Shown here: positions 49,172-60,646 of the stretch, piece by piece
How the letters are laid out: each line of letters starts with the position of its first letter
Position numbering within the stretch: position 1 is the first letter of the stretch
Assembly (NCBI GenBank): GCA_034769895.1
Contig: CM068367.1
Coordinates: 315,889,986 to 315,953,985, forward strand
DNA: 64,000 bases
Origin: Magicicada septendecula
Lineage: Eukaryota; Arthropoda; Insecta; Hemiptera; Cicadidae
Direction of reading: 5' to 3'
Notes under the pieces: model-generated
What the model was told of the DNA's origin: nothing
Database searches by the model: none
What the model saw: only the letters and a program-made list of their open reading frames with translations
Program-made: the position numbers and the translations under genes

Positions 49172-50543
49172 TGTAGCGGGTCAAAATTTTGGGTATTTTT
49201 ATTTTAACCGTATGGGGCATTTATATATTTTTATTCATTTCGTTTTCGGTTGGGAGCCTTATAAAATATTGCGAAATAACTGTATTATTGTGCAACGTAT
49301 TTGTCAGTATAACAGAACAGTTGGAAACAAAGCGAGACGCAGGTCGTTGTTGAGGAATGTGGCAGAGAATTCGCGCCACCCTAAAATTCGCAGAACTCTG
49401 TACATGTGTTTCGACGCCCGTATGCAACTCAGCCGGGCGGGGCTCGGGAATGACGCCATGAGAAACACCAAAGTGGAGGCAAACATGGCGATGTAGAAAA
49501 ACGTTTGTTGCAGCCATCAACTCAATACCGGAAGTCGCATTAAACTCCTCCTACTGTTGGTGACATGACCAGAGCCCAGTCCAATATTGTCCTCTGGTAC
49601 CACACATATACCAGCTATAGTCCATGTATAAACTGAATATGCCTCAGCAAATCAACAGTATACGGCGACTAAAACCTGATGGCCGTGACTGCTCATTTCC
49701 CGCGACTCAACGAAGCAACATGTACCTGTTACGTTCTCGGTGACAGTCGACTTTAAGCAGAGACGCCATACAGTCAACAGGACGCCAACTCCAGTAACAG
49801 ACGCTCACAGTTTTGGTTTAGGGCCCGGTCGGTAGTGTTATAAAATGTAATTAATCCAGTAGGACCGACCGGGACCCCAGAAATTAATAGACATATCGCA
49901 GTTGAAAAAATCGGTACAGGGATGTGGTAAAGTCAACGTGATAAATACGGACGTTGAATGTGCGGGACTCAGCACGTGTTTGGTCGGTATCGCGCTCGTG
50001 GACGGGTATATTAATGTATAACACTTAACAAATAAGGGGTCATGTATAAAAGGTATGGAAGCGTGCGTGAGCAGATTGGGCGGCCTTAGATGTAAGTATA
50101 GTAAAAATGTAGTTCGAATTTGATTTGGTAACACTCTCATTTGGGTAATTATAATAAGTGAGTATAACTAATTCTCTTGTAGTAATTATAATGAACATTG
50201 ACTTAATTCATTAAATCAGTTAATTTACAATATAATCATGTGTTAGACTAAGTTATTTCGTCATTGCCATTTCCTCATTTCTGTGTTAAAAATTCGTCTA
50301 ACGAAATCGGGGGTTTTCTGAAATTCTTTTACAGTCAGATAGCGGGATTTTTATAAGGGCAAGAGTATATAAGTTTTCGATATTTTACCTTTTAGAAAAA
50401 ATATCGTGGCGACCTTGGGCAGTTTTCAAAAGATAAGTTTTACGGGGACCATGACGGTAAGTGAAATTCTGGCAGCGGTAAGTATTATTTTATGAAGAGT
50501 GGAATGTAGTAAATATCAGTGTAAAAAAGTGAGTAACGTCACA
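49172..50543 (+). repeat. 5' LTR of element B
   Basis: Starts TGTAGCGGGTCAAAA and ends GTAACGTCACA. Short conserved frames inside (for example the 100-codon minus frame at 49838-50140) recur in the other LTR only through LTR identity. The first 100 bp resemble the LTR start of element A. Confidence 0.95.
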
Positions 50544-50544
50544 G

Positions 50545-50562
50545 TGGCGACCCTGCCAGGAT
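50545..50562 (+). other. Primer-binding site of element B
   Basis: TGGCGACCCTGCCAGGAT one base after the 5' LTR. It starts like the arginine- and serine-type primer sites of mdg1/412-like Ty3 elements; the tRNA is not assigned. It differs from the site of element A (TGGTGCAGCG...), so the two relatives use different primers. Confidence 0.75.
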
Positions 50563-50762
50563 GTTCGTATATAAATTTTATAGGAACTAGACCTATTTTA
50601 ATACACAGAAAATAGGATGTGGTAATGACGAATGTATAAAAATTTTATCGTACATAATTAAGTAGGTTAGGTTTATGTTATTGTGATTCACAATGTGGTA
50701 GGTGTTTAAGTATAGAAAGATAGTAGTTTCATATATAAAAGTGATACAAACGAACTTTAAAA

Positions 50763-52166
50763 ATGTCTATAATACAAAGTAACGATAGTGAGTTTGCTTG
50801 GGATGAGTGGGAGAATGAATTTCGAGGTGTTGTGGGTGAGATGACAGACGAGGAATGGGGTAATTTAGACGATAGGTTAACCCGAATGGAAGAACAAGAG
50901 GAAGGAATATTCGCAGAAATTAATAAACATTGTGAGATGACCAATGATACAGGTAAGATAGTTGAAGGGATAATGGTAGAGAATAAGGTAAATAATGATG
51001 ATACGAGTGAATCTGATTATGAGATGAATATGTTGCTAATGATTAAGAAAGGTTTGGAGGAATATATGGAGATGACGAACAAGAGTTTTGATATGATTAA
51101 TAAACGGCTTGATGAGAGGGAGGAAATGATGAATAAACATTTTGATAATATGATTAAGGGTTTTGATGAGTTACATATAGAATTAAACAAAACAAAGGAA
51201 ATAATGAGTAAGGGTTGTAATACAATAAAAAATGCTTTTGATAAACCAGACGAGAAGCGGGAGGAAGATAGAGGTCAAATAAAAGTTGAATTAACACAGG
51301 TAAGTGGTAATAATGTCTTTGATAATAGCGAAGAAATAATTAACAAGGTAAGTTACAGTTGTAAAAATGAATTAATAAATAATAGTGATAAAATAGTTGA
51401 AAACGAGCTATTTAAGAATGATGTGATGAAAACAAATAGTGATGATGAAGTTTGTGGTGAAGTAGAATTTAATAACAAAATGTTAGCGAGTGTTGATGAA
51501 ATTGAGAGAGAGTGTGATGAAAGGTTAGGGTGGCAAAGGGAAAATTTTCCCCGTGATGTAAGTGGAGTAAGGACTCCGCTAGTAGTGAATTTTGAGGACA
51601 GAGTTTCCTCCGGTAATTATGTGGAAGACGAGGTGTCTTCAAGCAGTCCCCTAATTTTTTGTAAACCTGGAAAAACCAGGAAGTGGTATAGTAAGTTTGT
51701 TGTACCCTTTGCATGGAGTGAAGTAGGTCAGTGGTGTTGTGACAGGTATTGTGATGAAAGTGATTATGAGAGAGAGAAAGAGTTAGAGTGGTTCAAAATA
51801 AATAGAGGTTATGTAGAGCTGATAGAGAAGATGGATATTAAGAGAGTTATGATAAATAATGTAGACATACCTTGTGTAGTAGTAGACAATGATTATATTG
51901 ATGATAAATGTGTACCTGTAGGAAGAATTAGTGTACTTGTAGTGGAGGAATATGATGAGAAAATAAATTACCTGGGTGTAACAACAAATATTCACGGAGG
52001 CGGGATAAAAACAAATAATAGTGACAAGTCTTATGAAATAATAAAAGGGAAAATGAATGACATAGAGGTAATGGTTTATAATAAGGATAATAATAATAAA
52101 TTGGATGTAAATAAAAATCATTTAATCTATAAATATGTAAGATACCTTTTTGACGATGGAGGCTAA
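50763..52166 (+). CDS. Lone gag-like protein of element B (467 aa)
   Basis: ATG 50763 to stop 52166, intact, about 220 bp after the LTR. Residues 1-60 are acidic (DEWENEFRGVVGEMTDEEWG). Residues 85-150 form a Met/Lys/Glu-rich likely coiled coil with near-repeats of MMNKHFDNMIKGFDE and MTNKSFDMINKRLDE. Residues 160-240 are Asn/Ser/Asp-rich. From about 245 the core has ASVDEIERE, a basic stretch, KPGKTRKWYSKFVVPFAWSE, Cys-rich WCCDRYC and several Val/Ile-rich segments, ending FDDGG. No zinc knuckle, protease, RT or integrase. Layout parallels the element A protein with poor sequence identity. A structural, Gag-like role is inferred from position only. Confidence 0.75.
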   Translation: MSIIQSNDSEFAWDEWENEFRGVVGEMTDEEWGNLDDRLTRMEEQEEGIFAEINKHCEMTNDTGKIVEGIMVENKVNNDDTSESDYEMNMLLMIKKGLEEYMEMTNKSFDMINKRLDEREEMMNKHFDNMIKGFDELHIELNKTKEIMSKGCNTIKNAFDKPDEKREEDRGQIKVELTQVSGNNVFDNSEEIINKVSYSCKNELINNSDKIVENELFKNDVMKTNSDDEVCGEVEFNNKMLASVDEIERECDERLGWQRENFPRDVSGVRTPLVVNFEDRVSSGNYVEDEVSSSSPLIFCKPGKTRKWYSKFVVPFAWSEVGQWCCDRYCDESDYEREKELEWFKINRGYVELIEKMDIKRVMINNVDIPCVVVDNDYIDDKCVPVGRISVLVVEEYDEKINYLGVTTNIHGGGIKTNNSDKSYEIIKGKMNDIEVMVYNKDNNNKLDVNKNHLIYKYVRYLFDDGG

Positions 52167-54452
52167 AATAGAAAACAGTAAAAGACAGTTAAATATTTTG
52201 TTTTAAGCTATTTGACTTTGCTGATTTGGAAATTGAGATGTGATAACTGACTAAATAATGAATCAGATTTGTAAATAAATATGTAGTAAAGCCAATTGTA
52301 TGTGTTGTGGTTAAGTGAACAGTGTATGTAGGTAATTAATTGTTGTAAGAATAATATTAAAATATTTGCAATTTAAATAAATAAATCAAATTAATTTTGA
52401 AAACAAGTAATCAGAGAATTATAATTGTTTGGATGGTAATGAATTCTATATTGTTAATAATTAATTTAATTAAAACAATTTGATATATTTTAAATATTTA
52501 ATTGATTAGGTAAATGTTGTATAATTAATTTTTTTTGTAAATTCAGTTTATTTTACGAGACGGAAATTTGGTAATGAATGATTAATTATTTAATTTAAAC
52601 TAATAACTTTTGTTAAATGTTTCAGAGGTTACTTGGAGTAGTGGTGTATGGTGTATATAGTTGTGTATGTCAGTATATGAATTATGGACTGTAAGTATAA
52701 AATTTTTATGATACCAGTCAAATATAATAAAATGTACACAAATGTTTAACTTAATGGAACGAATTTTAACTTCAATAATGAAAATAACTTGAGATAATGA
52801 TTTAAAGGGTAATAATAACTGAGGTATGATGAAAAATAAATATTCATAAGGAATTTGAAAATTTTAAGTAATCTAAGTGTAGAAAGTTATGAAGGATGAT
52901 TAATGATTGATGATAAATAAATATGTATATTTCATATAATTTATTCAATTGTGAGATGTATTTTCATTGTGGTAGGAGGATCAGCTGATCAGCAATACCA
53001 TGTCACTGGTATATTGGTTTGTAAATGTTACAAGTAATTAATGTTTAATGTACTACAGATATTTTGAAGTAAAGATAAAAAGAATATGAGAAATAAAATA
53101 ACAATAATTTATGCAAATTAATAAAAGATAATTCATGGGTGATAAATGTTTTATGGGACACGTAGACCTGTCCAAATTGAATTAAAAGTTGAATGTGAAA
53201 TGATAGAGATGAATATGATGTAATGTTGTTTTTGAGTTAATGTAATGTAACAGAGTTGGTGAAGTATTAATGTTGACACAGTGGTAATGGAGACTTTATG
53301 TAGATTTTGAGTGACATATTGTTGTTTTTATAGTTAATGAGGTTATTTTGTGTATTTGTAGTAAGGTAATGAGATTGAGATTTTTGGGGATGGCAATTTT
53401 GTATTAGAGGGTAGTGTAATGTAGGAGTCCGCAACAAGGGTTGGGACGGGATAGGGATAGATTTTTGTGGGGAAGGGGCCGCCTTAGGTAGAATCCGGGC
53501 CGCCAAATAAGGGAATTGAGTTTTGGGTAGGGGAAACACGTATCCTATATACAAAGGGTTAGAGAGTATTTTATATGTGGAGAAGGCGGCGAATTGTGTC
53601 AGATGATAAGTTGGGGTTTAGAGTGTCCTGATTAGTAGAGGTTTTGGTAGAGATGGGTGTCATAGGAGTTGAAGTTGATTAATATTAGAGTCAGAGGGAG
53701 AAAGTTCATATATGTATACAGATCTAATACAGTAAATGAGAATAAATAAATTAAATCACCCATAGTAGAATAGAGCGAGATTGTTAAACAAAAGGAGAGA
53801 CTTATGATAAAGATATAAAAGCTTTTATTTTAAACCAGTGACAGAATTTTGATAAAATTTGAAAATAATGTAAAGTTAAGAATTGTTTATTTTATTATTA
53901 TGTAAAAGTCAATTTGATTATTATATTAATATTTTGTTCATTTTAAATATTCTATTTTATTATGTTTTGTGCTTTGAGTTAGGGTATTACAGATGTTCAG
54001 TGTATTTTCAAAAATCATACATAACATATGTAGGTCAAGGGTTTTGGACTTGACCTAGTTACGATCAGCTGATGAGGTCATACACCTACTAAGCTTGTAT
54101 AGTAGGAAGCCAATTTTAATTTGTTTGTTTAATTAATTCAAACCAATATTTGAATAATTTTAATAAATATGTTGTTTAATAAATAAATTTAATAAAATTT
54201 TTTTAATGAATAAATTTAAATTTTTTTTGAATTTTAAAATTTTGAAAATTTTTAATTTTTTTGAAAAAAAAAAAAAAAGAAAAAAACTTGATTTTTCGCC
54301 TGCCAGTGAATGAATATTTTAGATAATGATTCTTTTATTATGTGTGCATTAACCATGTTTATGTTATTGTATTGCATGGTATTGGTAGACTATAAATGGT
54401 TCTCATGTTAGAGTAAGGATGTGTTTAGCTTAGTAGAAATGTCTAGGTTGTC

Positions 54453-54499
<47 letters not shown>

Positions 54500-54639
54500 G
54501 AATTTTTTGATAAAAAAGATTATTTTTTTGACTTTGGAATTTTTTTTTAAATTTTTGATAAATTTTAAAAGAAAGTTTTATTTTTTATGTGTTATGGTAA
54601 TATGTAATGTAAGTGTGTGTGAGCCCAGTATCTGCTAAA
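52167..54639 (+). other. AT-rich non-coding body of element B
   Basis: About 2.5 kb without a recognisable gene, matching the body of element A in several ordered patches. Near its right end lie an A/T-rich block and a poly(A) run (about 54459-54494). A 'TCAGCTGATGAGGTCATACA' stretch at about 54065 is shared with A. Confidence 0.8.
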
Positions 54640-54965
54640 GGCAGCCCAGCTTGCAAAAAGGGGATCCATATCGGCGGAGGAGCTGGAATAATTTTAGCCA
54701 GGGATTGAGGATTTTGGGGGGTAGCATGTTAAAAGGCGAGGTGCGCCGTGGTGCGAGTCTGTTCGATTTCTCGGTGTTGGGATCTCTTACGGAGAAGTCC
54801 AGTGATCTCGTTCAGATGAGTCCATGGTCGCTGAGCCAGGGGGGTCGTGTACCCATGAGATTAAGAACCAGGGGGTTGTTGGCCCCAGTTCCTCACCGGT
54901 CCTCTTCGGGGTTATCGATGAGATTTCTTCTGTCGTGAACAGCAGAATTCTCATCGAGGGGGTAT
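54640..54965 (+). other. Conserved GC-rich block and polypurine tract (element B)
   Basis: Counterpart of 17964-18290 in element A, at high nucleotide identity. A one-base difference near 54858 breaks the open frame that is intact in A. It ends with CTCATCGAGGGGGTAT against the 3' LTR, the second-strand priming site. Confidence 0.75.
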
Positions 54966-56337
54966 TGTAGCGGGTCAAAATTTTGGGTATTTTTATTTTA
55001 ACCGTATGGGGCATTTATATATTTTTATTCATTTCGTTTTCGGTCGGGAGCCTTATAAAATATTGCGAAATAACTGTATTATTGTGCAACGTATTTGTCA
55101 GTATAACAGAACAGTTGGAAACAAAGCGAGACGCAGGTCGTTGTTGAGGAATGTGGCAGAGAATTCGCGCCACCCTAAAATTCGCAGAACTCTGTACATG
55201 TGTTTCGACGCCCATATGCAACTCAGCTGGGCGGGGCTCGGGAATGACGCCGTGAGAAACACCAAAGTGGAGGCAAACATGGCGATGTAGAAAAACGTTT
55301 GTTGCAGCCATCAACTCAATACCGGAAGTCGCATTAAACTCCTCCTACTGTTGGTGACATGACCAGAGCCCAGTCCAATATTGTCCTCTGGTACCACACA
55401 TATACCAGCTATAGTCCATGTATAAACTGAATATGCCTCAGCAAATCAACAGTATACGGCGACTAAAACCTGATGGCCGTGACTGCTCATTTCCCGCGAC
55501 TCAACGAAGCAACATGTACCTGTTACGTTCTCGGTGACAGTCGACTTTAAGCAGAGACGCCATACAGTCAACAGGACGCCAACTCCAGTAACAGACGCTC
55601 ACAGTTTTGGTTTAGGGCCCGGTCGGTAGTGTTATAAAATGTAATTAATCCAGTAGGACCGACCGGGACCCCAGAAATTAATAGACATATCGCAGTTGAA
55701 AAAATCGGTACAGGGATGTGGTAAAGTCAACGTGATAAATACGGACGTTGAATGTGCGGGACTCAGCACGTGTTTGGTCGGTATCGCGCTCGTGGACGGG
55801 TATATTAATGTATAACACTTAACAAATAAGGGGTCATGTATAAAAGGTATGGAAGCGTGCGTGAGCAGATTGGGCGGCCTTAGATGTAAGTATAGTAAAA
55901 ATGTAGTTCGAATTTGATTTGGTAACACTCTCATTTGGGTAATTATAATAAGTGAGTATAACTAATTCTCTTGTAGTAATTATAATGAACATTGACTTAA
56001 TTCATTAAATCAGTTAATTTACAATATAATCATGTGTTAGACTAAGTTATTTCGTCATTGCCATTTCCTCATTTCTGTGTTAAAAATTCGTCTAACGAAA
56101 TCGGGGGTTTTCTGAAATTCTTTTACAGTCAGATAGCGGGATTTTTATAAGGGCAAGAGTATATAAGTTTTCGATATTTTACCTTTTAGAAAAAATATCG
56201 TGGCGACCTTGGGCAGTTTTCAAAAGATAAGTTTTACGGGGACCATGACGGTAAGTGAAATTCTGGCAGCGGTAAGTATTATTTTATGAAGAGTGGAATG
56301 TAGTAAATATCAGTGTAAAAAAGTGAGTAACGTCACA
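54966..56337 (+). repeat. 3' LTR of element B
   Basis: Same length as the 5' LTR, with about four substitutions (for example near 55045, 55214, 55229 and 55251). By the usual reasoning that LTRs are identical at insertion, this copy is recent. Confidence 0.95.
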
Positions 56338-56341
56338 ATTT

Positions 56342-57865
56342 GTCATTATGTATCATACTTTCTAGTTGACAACTTTTAACACAGCTTTACGATTGAATGT
56401 TTTGTAATATACCAATATACTGAAAACATGTTTAGTATTGAAAATATGTTTAAATGAAAACACAGTCACATAATTGTTTTAAAGAAATATTTAGTATTAC
56501 AGTATTTAATATACAGTACTTAGAGTAAATATTTAGAATATTACAATATTCTATATGTAGTAAAACGTTTACTAGTAAATGTGTTAGTTATGTAATTCGA
56601 ATCAATTATTCAAATTCAATATTATATTAACAAAATGTATTCAATGTTTTATGACTACATAAACAAACTACATTTGTTTAAATTCAGTTACCATTTTATA
56701 TAATTCAGACTTCCTTCAATAATTGATTTCCAGTATTTTTTAACAAAAAACAACTTATATAATAAAGTTAGTACATTAATAAATTATTTTCAAGACTGAG
56801 GCTTCTTAACAGAACAAGTTTATTAACATTAGATGGAAACAATAAACATATTTTTAAACAACATTCAACATGTGTTTTTTAAATACATTTTGCTACTTTG
56901 TGAAGATAACTTTTAAAACAAATATTGCTAACATACAAATTCTTCAACAAGAATGGTTTAATACTTTTAATTTGAAATAGACCTGTAAATGTGAGTAAAA
57001 TTTCAGGAATCAAACTTGTCTTAAAAAAAAAAAATTCATACTGCTCTTAAGAAAAGATGTGGTCAAAATTTCGTGTTTATTGTAAAACTCTTAAAAGTCT
57101 GTACAATGGTGAATGTAAAGAAAAAGTATAAATATACTTGAAAGATTTATAATTATTCTGAATTAATTATTATTTACTTTCCCTTTTCACTATTACAGTC
57201 ATCAATCAATTTTTTCATGTGCTACAAAGATTTCACAGGCTGCACAGATACAAAAGGCTTGCTCACATAAGAGACTGCTCTTTTTAAGGGGCTGAACCTC
57301 TCCCTAAAAAAAGTTATCTAAACCCCTGTAAACAAACTGATGCATTTGGAATTGGCTCAGAAGTCACAAAGGCCAGCCAGCACTTTTGCCAAGTGGCAAA
57401 AGAAACTGTGTCATGAATTAATGGGACTTTGAGGAACAGCGTAATTAGCTTAGAATAATGTAATATAATTCAAGTATTGTTTATATGCCGGTGTTATAAA
57501 TGAAAGATGGCAATGCTATCTATCACCATGCTTTAATGTCACGCTCAATACTCTACCTAAGAATCTCTTTGCACAATGCTATTAAATCCTCATGACAGTA
57601 ACAAAGTTATAAAGACTCGTTACCCAAATTTAGTGACACCCAAATGATAACATGAACTAATTATTTAAAATCCAAATTAAGTTAATAAATACCCATTTAA
57701 AGTACTGTGCTATTTTTAAGGAAACCCACTTTATAAAGTAGATTTATAAAACTGAGCATTTAAAGTTTTCTAGTTAATATAAAATTAGGGGCAAATATGT
57801 CACCAGAGCTACAAACATAAACAAAATTCAGAGTCTTATTAGATACACCATTTTTGTCTACTCAC
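56342..57865. other. POMT2 intron, nothing recognised
   Basis: AT-rich, no coding sequence or repeat recognised. Together with the 39 bp left of element B this is the original intron, about 1.6 kb before the LTR insertion. Confidence 0.65.
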
Positions 57866-57975
57866 CTGTTGCTGCCTTGCTCCTACACCTTCTGGGTACA
57901 GATGCCAATGGGAGTGTAAATAACCTCCACCAGTTTTGTGATTCTTCAAAGTTATTATAGCTCCATATGCCACTT
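57866..57975 (-). CDS. POMT2: POMT2 exon: first MIR repeat
   Basis: 110 nt between acceptor CTTTCAG and donor CAACAG|GTGAGT. After completing a split codon it encodes [20 protein letters not shown], then [16 protein letters not shown]. The YLHSH..LYPEG.GARQQQ block is the first MIR repeat of POMT2. It ends on a whole codon and joins ITTYTHKDD of the exon at 48917-49132. Earlier exons, with the signal region and N-terminal membrane helices, were not found to the right within the window. Confidence 0.96.
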
Positions 57976-58716
57976 CTGAAAGATATACCAGTTAATTATA
58001 ATTGAATCTTAAGTAATGGATTGTGATGGTACAATTCTGGTACAATCATACTTTTGTAAAAATATGGTCCTAAAAACCATAATTATTGTATTTTATTCCC
58101 TAACTATTTATTTTGTAATATTTCATAATCCCTATAAAGTTTTGGTGAACAAACTATAGAATATTTTATACAACGCATATTGGAATTAACAGGATTTCGA
58201 TCGAATTAGTTGAAAAGCTGCAAATATCGCAAAAAACTATGTGTCACAGATAGCGGTAAACAAGCCTAAGGAATGCATACTTTTGTAAACAACCGAGGCT
58301 TGGCCGTACAAACAAAAGACTGGTGACGTAGTTTTGCCCCACCTACGCAATGTTTAACAAAGACTTTTCGTCATTTTCGCCTGGACCGTGAATAGGGCCG
58401 GTCGGCACATCACGCGGCCGGCATATTCACTGAGTGTGAATATTTAAATTTTACACCACCAAAAGTGGTTAACAACAAAAGTGGTTTAAATAACAGTGGT
58501 CCGGTACCGTACAAATCGGCAAAAGCGATCAACGATGTGAGCGTCCAGAATCGACGAACTCGCGGTGTGCGACGTTCAATAAAAAACGGAAGCTAAGTAT
58601 CAGCTGTCCAATATTTATATCATTCAGTAAATTCATATAATTCATATGACCAAAATTATTCATTTAAATAAACAAAATGAGCTCATAAAAGACAACTAAA
58701 AATTTGTACCAGAGAA

Positions 58717-58778
<62 letters not shown>

Positions 58779-59398
58779 TGAACAAAATAATATTAACAAG
58801 TGCTGGGCTGTGAACAATTTTTCAATAAAATTATGCATATTGTAACGTTACATAACCCAGTCCCAATAAATGATAACTCTTATACTACCATAAAGGTCAG
58901 AAATGGGTAAACTATAACTAGCTATAAATTAAGTTATATCACTAAACATTATAAATGATATTGAAGTGATATACAGTGACAAGTGAGTTATAGTGTACCC
59001 AGTGCGGAAATAAGTGAATGTGAAGGGAACTTCTTACAGCCTTGTGTTGTAAATGTGGGAATTATAGATTATAATAGTAGACTGTGATGCTACTAACTAA
59101 TTATGTATTTTGTTTAGATTGTAGGATTTATATTGTGTAGGCAACAAAATTTAGTACCTATGTTAATTTTATATTTAATAAAATAATTGTGTTATTATAT
59201 AAGATAACCCAGGGTTTTTAAAAAATAAAAGATTTAAATATCAGATGATAATAAAAAATAAAATAATACTGTATGAGGAAAATGGCAGAAGAAAATAGTG
59301 CAGTGTAAGAATACTATAAGAGATTAATAAATAACATATAAATTCATTTAAAGTTAATAATAATGTTAAAGACATATCTAAAGTTATAAGAAAATAAA
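57976..59398. other. POMT2 intron region with a GA microsatellite
   Basis: No exon recognised. (GA)n at about 58719-58776. A short GC-richer patch at 58300-58580 shows CpGs and a repeated AAAAGTGGTT motif, otherwise nothing. Confidence 0.55.
58719..58776. repeat. (GA)n microsatellite
   Basis: About 28 GA units in AT-rich sequence. Confidence 0.95.
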
Positions 59399-59466
59399 CA
59401 AAAAACTATTATTACGATTATTTACTAAAACTTCCGGGCTGAAAGGCCGTGGTCGATTGCTTAAGT

Positions 59467-59517
59467 TTCTGCTAAACGTTTCGGCCGCACCACCGGTGGC
59501 CATCTTCAGTAGCAAAA
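59467..59517 (-). ncRNA. Hammerhead ribozyme of PLE 4, all core parts present
   Basis: On the minus strand stem I pairs 59517-59510 (UUUUGCUA) with 59474-59467 (UAGCAGAA), 8 bp with one G-U. CUGAAGA is at 59509-59503, then an extra U and stem II GGCC/GGCC (59501-59498 with 59486-59483) with an 11-nt loop. GAA is at 59482-59480, palindromic ACGU at 59479-59476, and U17 at 59475. Every core base is present. Same layout as 36639-36686 with a different sequence, i.e. the structure is conserved across PLE lineages. Confidence 0.8.
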
Positions 59518-59666
59518 GAAAAGTGTTCGATAGATGATACGCCGAACACGTCTCCCAATGGACTGGGAACAAGCAACAGTGAGTACCTGCTACGATGCCT
59601 CTATTTATAACATTTTGTCCGCTTCAGGTGTATCGCACGGACCAATGAGAAGCCAGCTCGTCATAC

Positions 59667-60593
59667 TCAATTCTGATTGGCCATGGAAAATAGACCATGC
59701 CAGACACTATTTAAGGAGATGCTTTCTCCTCGGCGGTTCATAGCGACGGACGCATTCTTATGAATATGGATGGACTCCAGATGCAGGCGAGTGAAGTAAC
59801 CCCGGACAGAAGACAACACGCGGGCTTCATCAAACATCACCCGGTGATCGTCGTGGGACAGAGCGTGTTCAGCAACTGCGGACTTCTCCGGCTGGCCCAG
59901 GCGGCAGTATCTCCGATGTTCAGAGAGGCGCGTCCGGACACTACGCTTCGTTGTGCCTATGTAGACCTGGCCACACGTACAAGGAATACTGTACACCCCG
60001 CACGACGAGAGTGGATCCCTGGCGTCTTTCACCGGTCGCAGGAACTGTTGGATCTTTTTGGTTGGCTTAAAGATCGTCCTGACGCCCCGCTTACTCAGCA
60101 ACCTGCCGATGCGATCAGTCACGCCACGGATGTAGGGCAAGACAGCAGAGCCAACAACCTCAGGCAACTCCGACTGGTCCGGCCTACCAGATCTTCTCGG
60201 CCGGGCAGCTCTCCTAACCTCCGCAGCAGAATAGCCGTTGGACTGCAGTGCTTTCTCGAGATGCCGAAACTCATCTTCGAGATACTGGGGCTCACAGATT
60301 CTTTTTGCCCGGTCTACCAGAGTCTTCAGCACCGCCCTCTTCTGCCTAGGATGATGATTGGAGGTCTTGTGCAGATATCTGTCGGTGTGCGTTGGCTTCC
60401 TATAAACTTTATGTCCCAAGCTGCCATCGGTCCTTTTCAGGTCCAACACATCCAGAAAAGCCAATTGATCACCACTCTCGCGCTCCATCGTAAACTGTAT
60501 GCGCGGGTGTACAGCGTTCAGATGTCCAAGGAAGCGTTCCAACTCCTCATCCCCATGGCTCCAGACCACGAAAGTGTCGTCCACATACCGCAA
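59667..60593 (-). CDS. PLE 4 RT C-terminal part plus GIY-YIG endonuclease (308 aa)
   Basis: The open frame starts within the RT palm and encodes MRYVDDTFVVW (catalytic YVDD), QLAFLDVLDLKR, HKVYRKPTHTDRYLHKTSNH and IRGVTDRIGRLLSKRGVRT. The GIY-YIG domain follows (CGVYSIPCTCGQVYIGTTKR, then TRLSEH), then LSHDDH and a conserved Glu region (RLHLESIHIHK). The frame is unbroken to its stop at 59667, and coding continues upstream in frame to the truncation near 60623. RT fingers and the N-terminus are missing, so the protein would lack full RT activity. A 287-codon plus-strand frame here is an antisense shadow. Confidence 0.9.
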   Translation of the reverse strand: MRYVDDTFVVWSHGDEELERFLGHLNAVHPRIQFTMERESGDQLAFLDVLDLKRTDGSLGHKVYRKPTHTDRYLHKTSNHHPRQKRAVLKTLVDRAKRICEPQYLEDEFRHLEKALQSNGYSAAEVRRAARPRRSGRPDQSELPEVVGSAVLPYIRGVTDRIGRLLSKRGVRTIFKPTKKIQQFLRPVKDARDPLSSCGVYSIPCTCGQVYIGTTKRSVRTRLSEHRRYCRLGQPEKSAVAEHALSHDDHRVMFDEARVLSSVRGYFTRLHLESIHIHKNASVAMNRRGESISLNSVWHGLFSMANQN

Positions 60594-60646
60594 CCAACAC
60601 TTCGGCTTCAGAGGCGCAGATGAAATTAAAAAAAAAAAACTATTAT

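Larger units (their letters stand above)
49172..56337 (+). mobile_element. LTR element B: non-autonomous, lone gag-like ORF, young
   Basis: Two 1372-bp LTRs (49172-50543 and 54966-56337; TGTAGCGGGTC...CGTCACA) differ at only about four positions and are flanked by a 4-bp duplication ATTT (49168-49171 and 56338-56341). A primer-binding site follows the 5' LTR, and a polypurine tract GAGGGGGTAT precedes the 3' LTR. The single ORF is at 50763-52166, followed by about 2.8 kb of AT-rich non-coding sequence. No pol. It is inserted antisense to POMT2 in the intron between exons 57866-57975 and 48917-49132. Confidence 0.95.
59399..60646 (-). mobile_element. Penelope-like element 4, GC-rich, 5'-truncated
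   Basis: Minus-strand insertion flanked by a short direct repeat (A-run plus CTATTAT at about 59399-59412 and 60634-60646), a plausible target duplication. It holds RT palm to GIY-YIG coding, a 3' UTR and a hammerhead ribozyme near the 3' end. GC content is much higher than the flanks, so it is a recent arrival or a lineage with different codon use. Confidence 0.88.

Noticed and set aside
49838..50140. 100-aa minus frame repeated at 55632-55934
   Set aside because: Same reason: it sits in both LTRs of element B.
59760..60623. 287-aa plus-strand frame
   Set aside because: Antisense of the PLE 4 coding sequence; GC-rich codons leave the opposite strand open.
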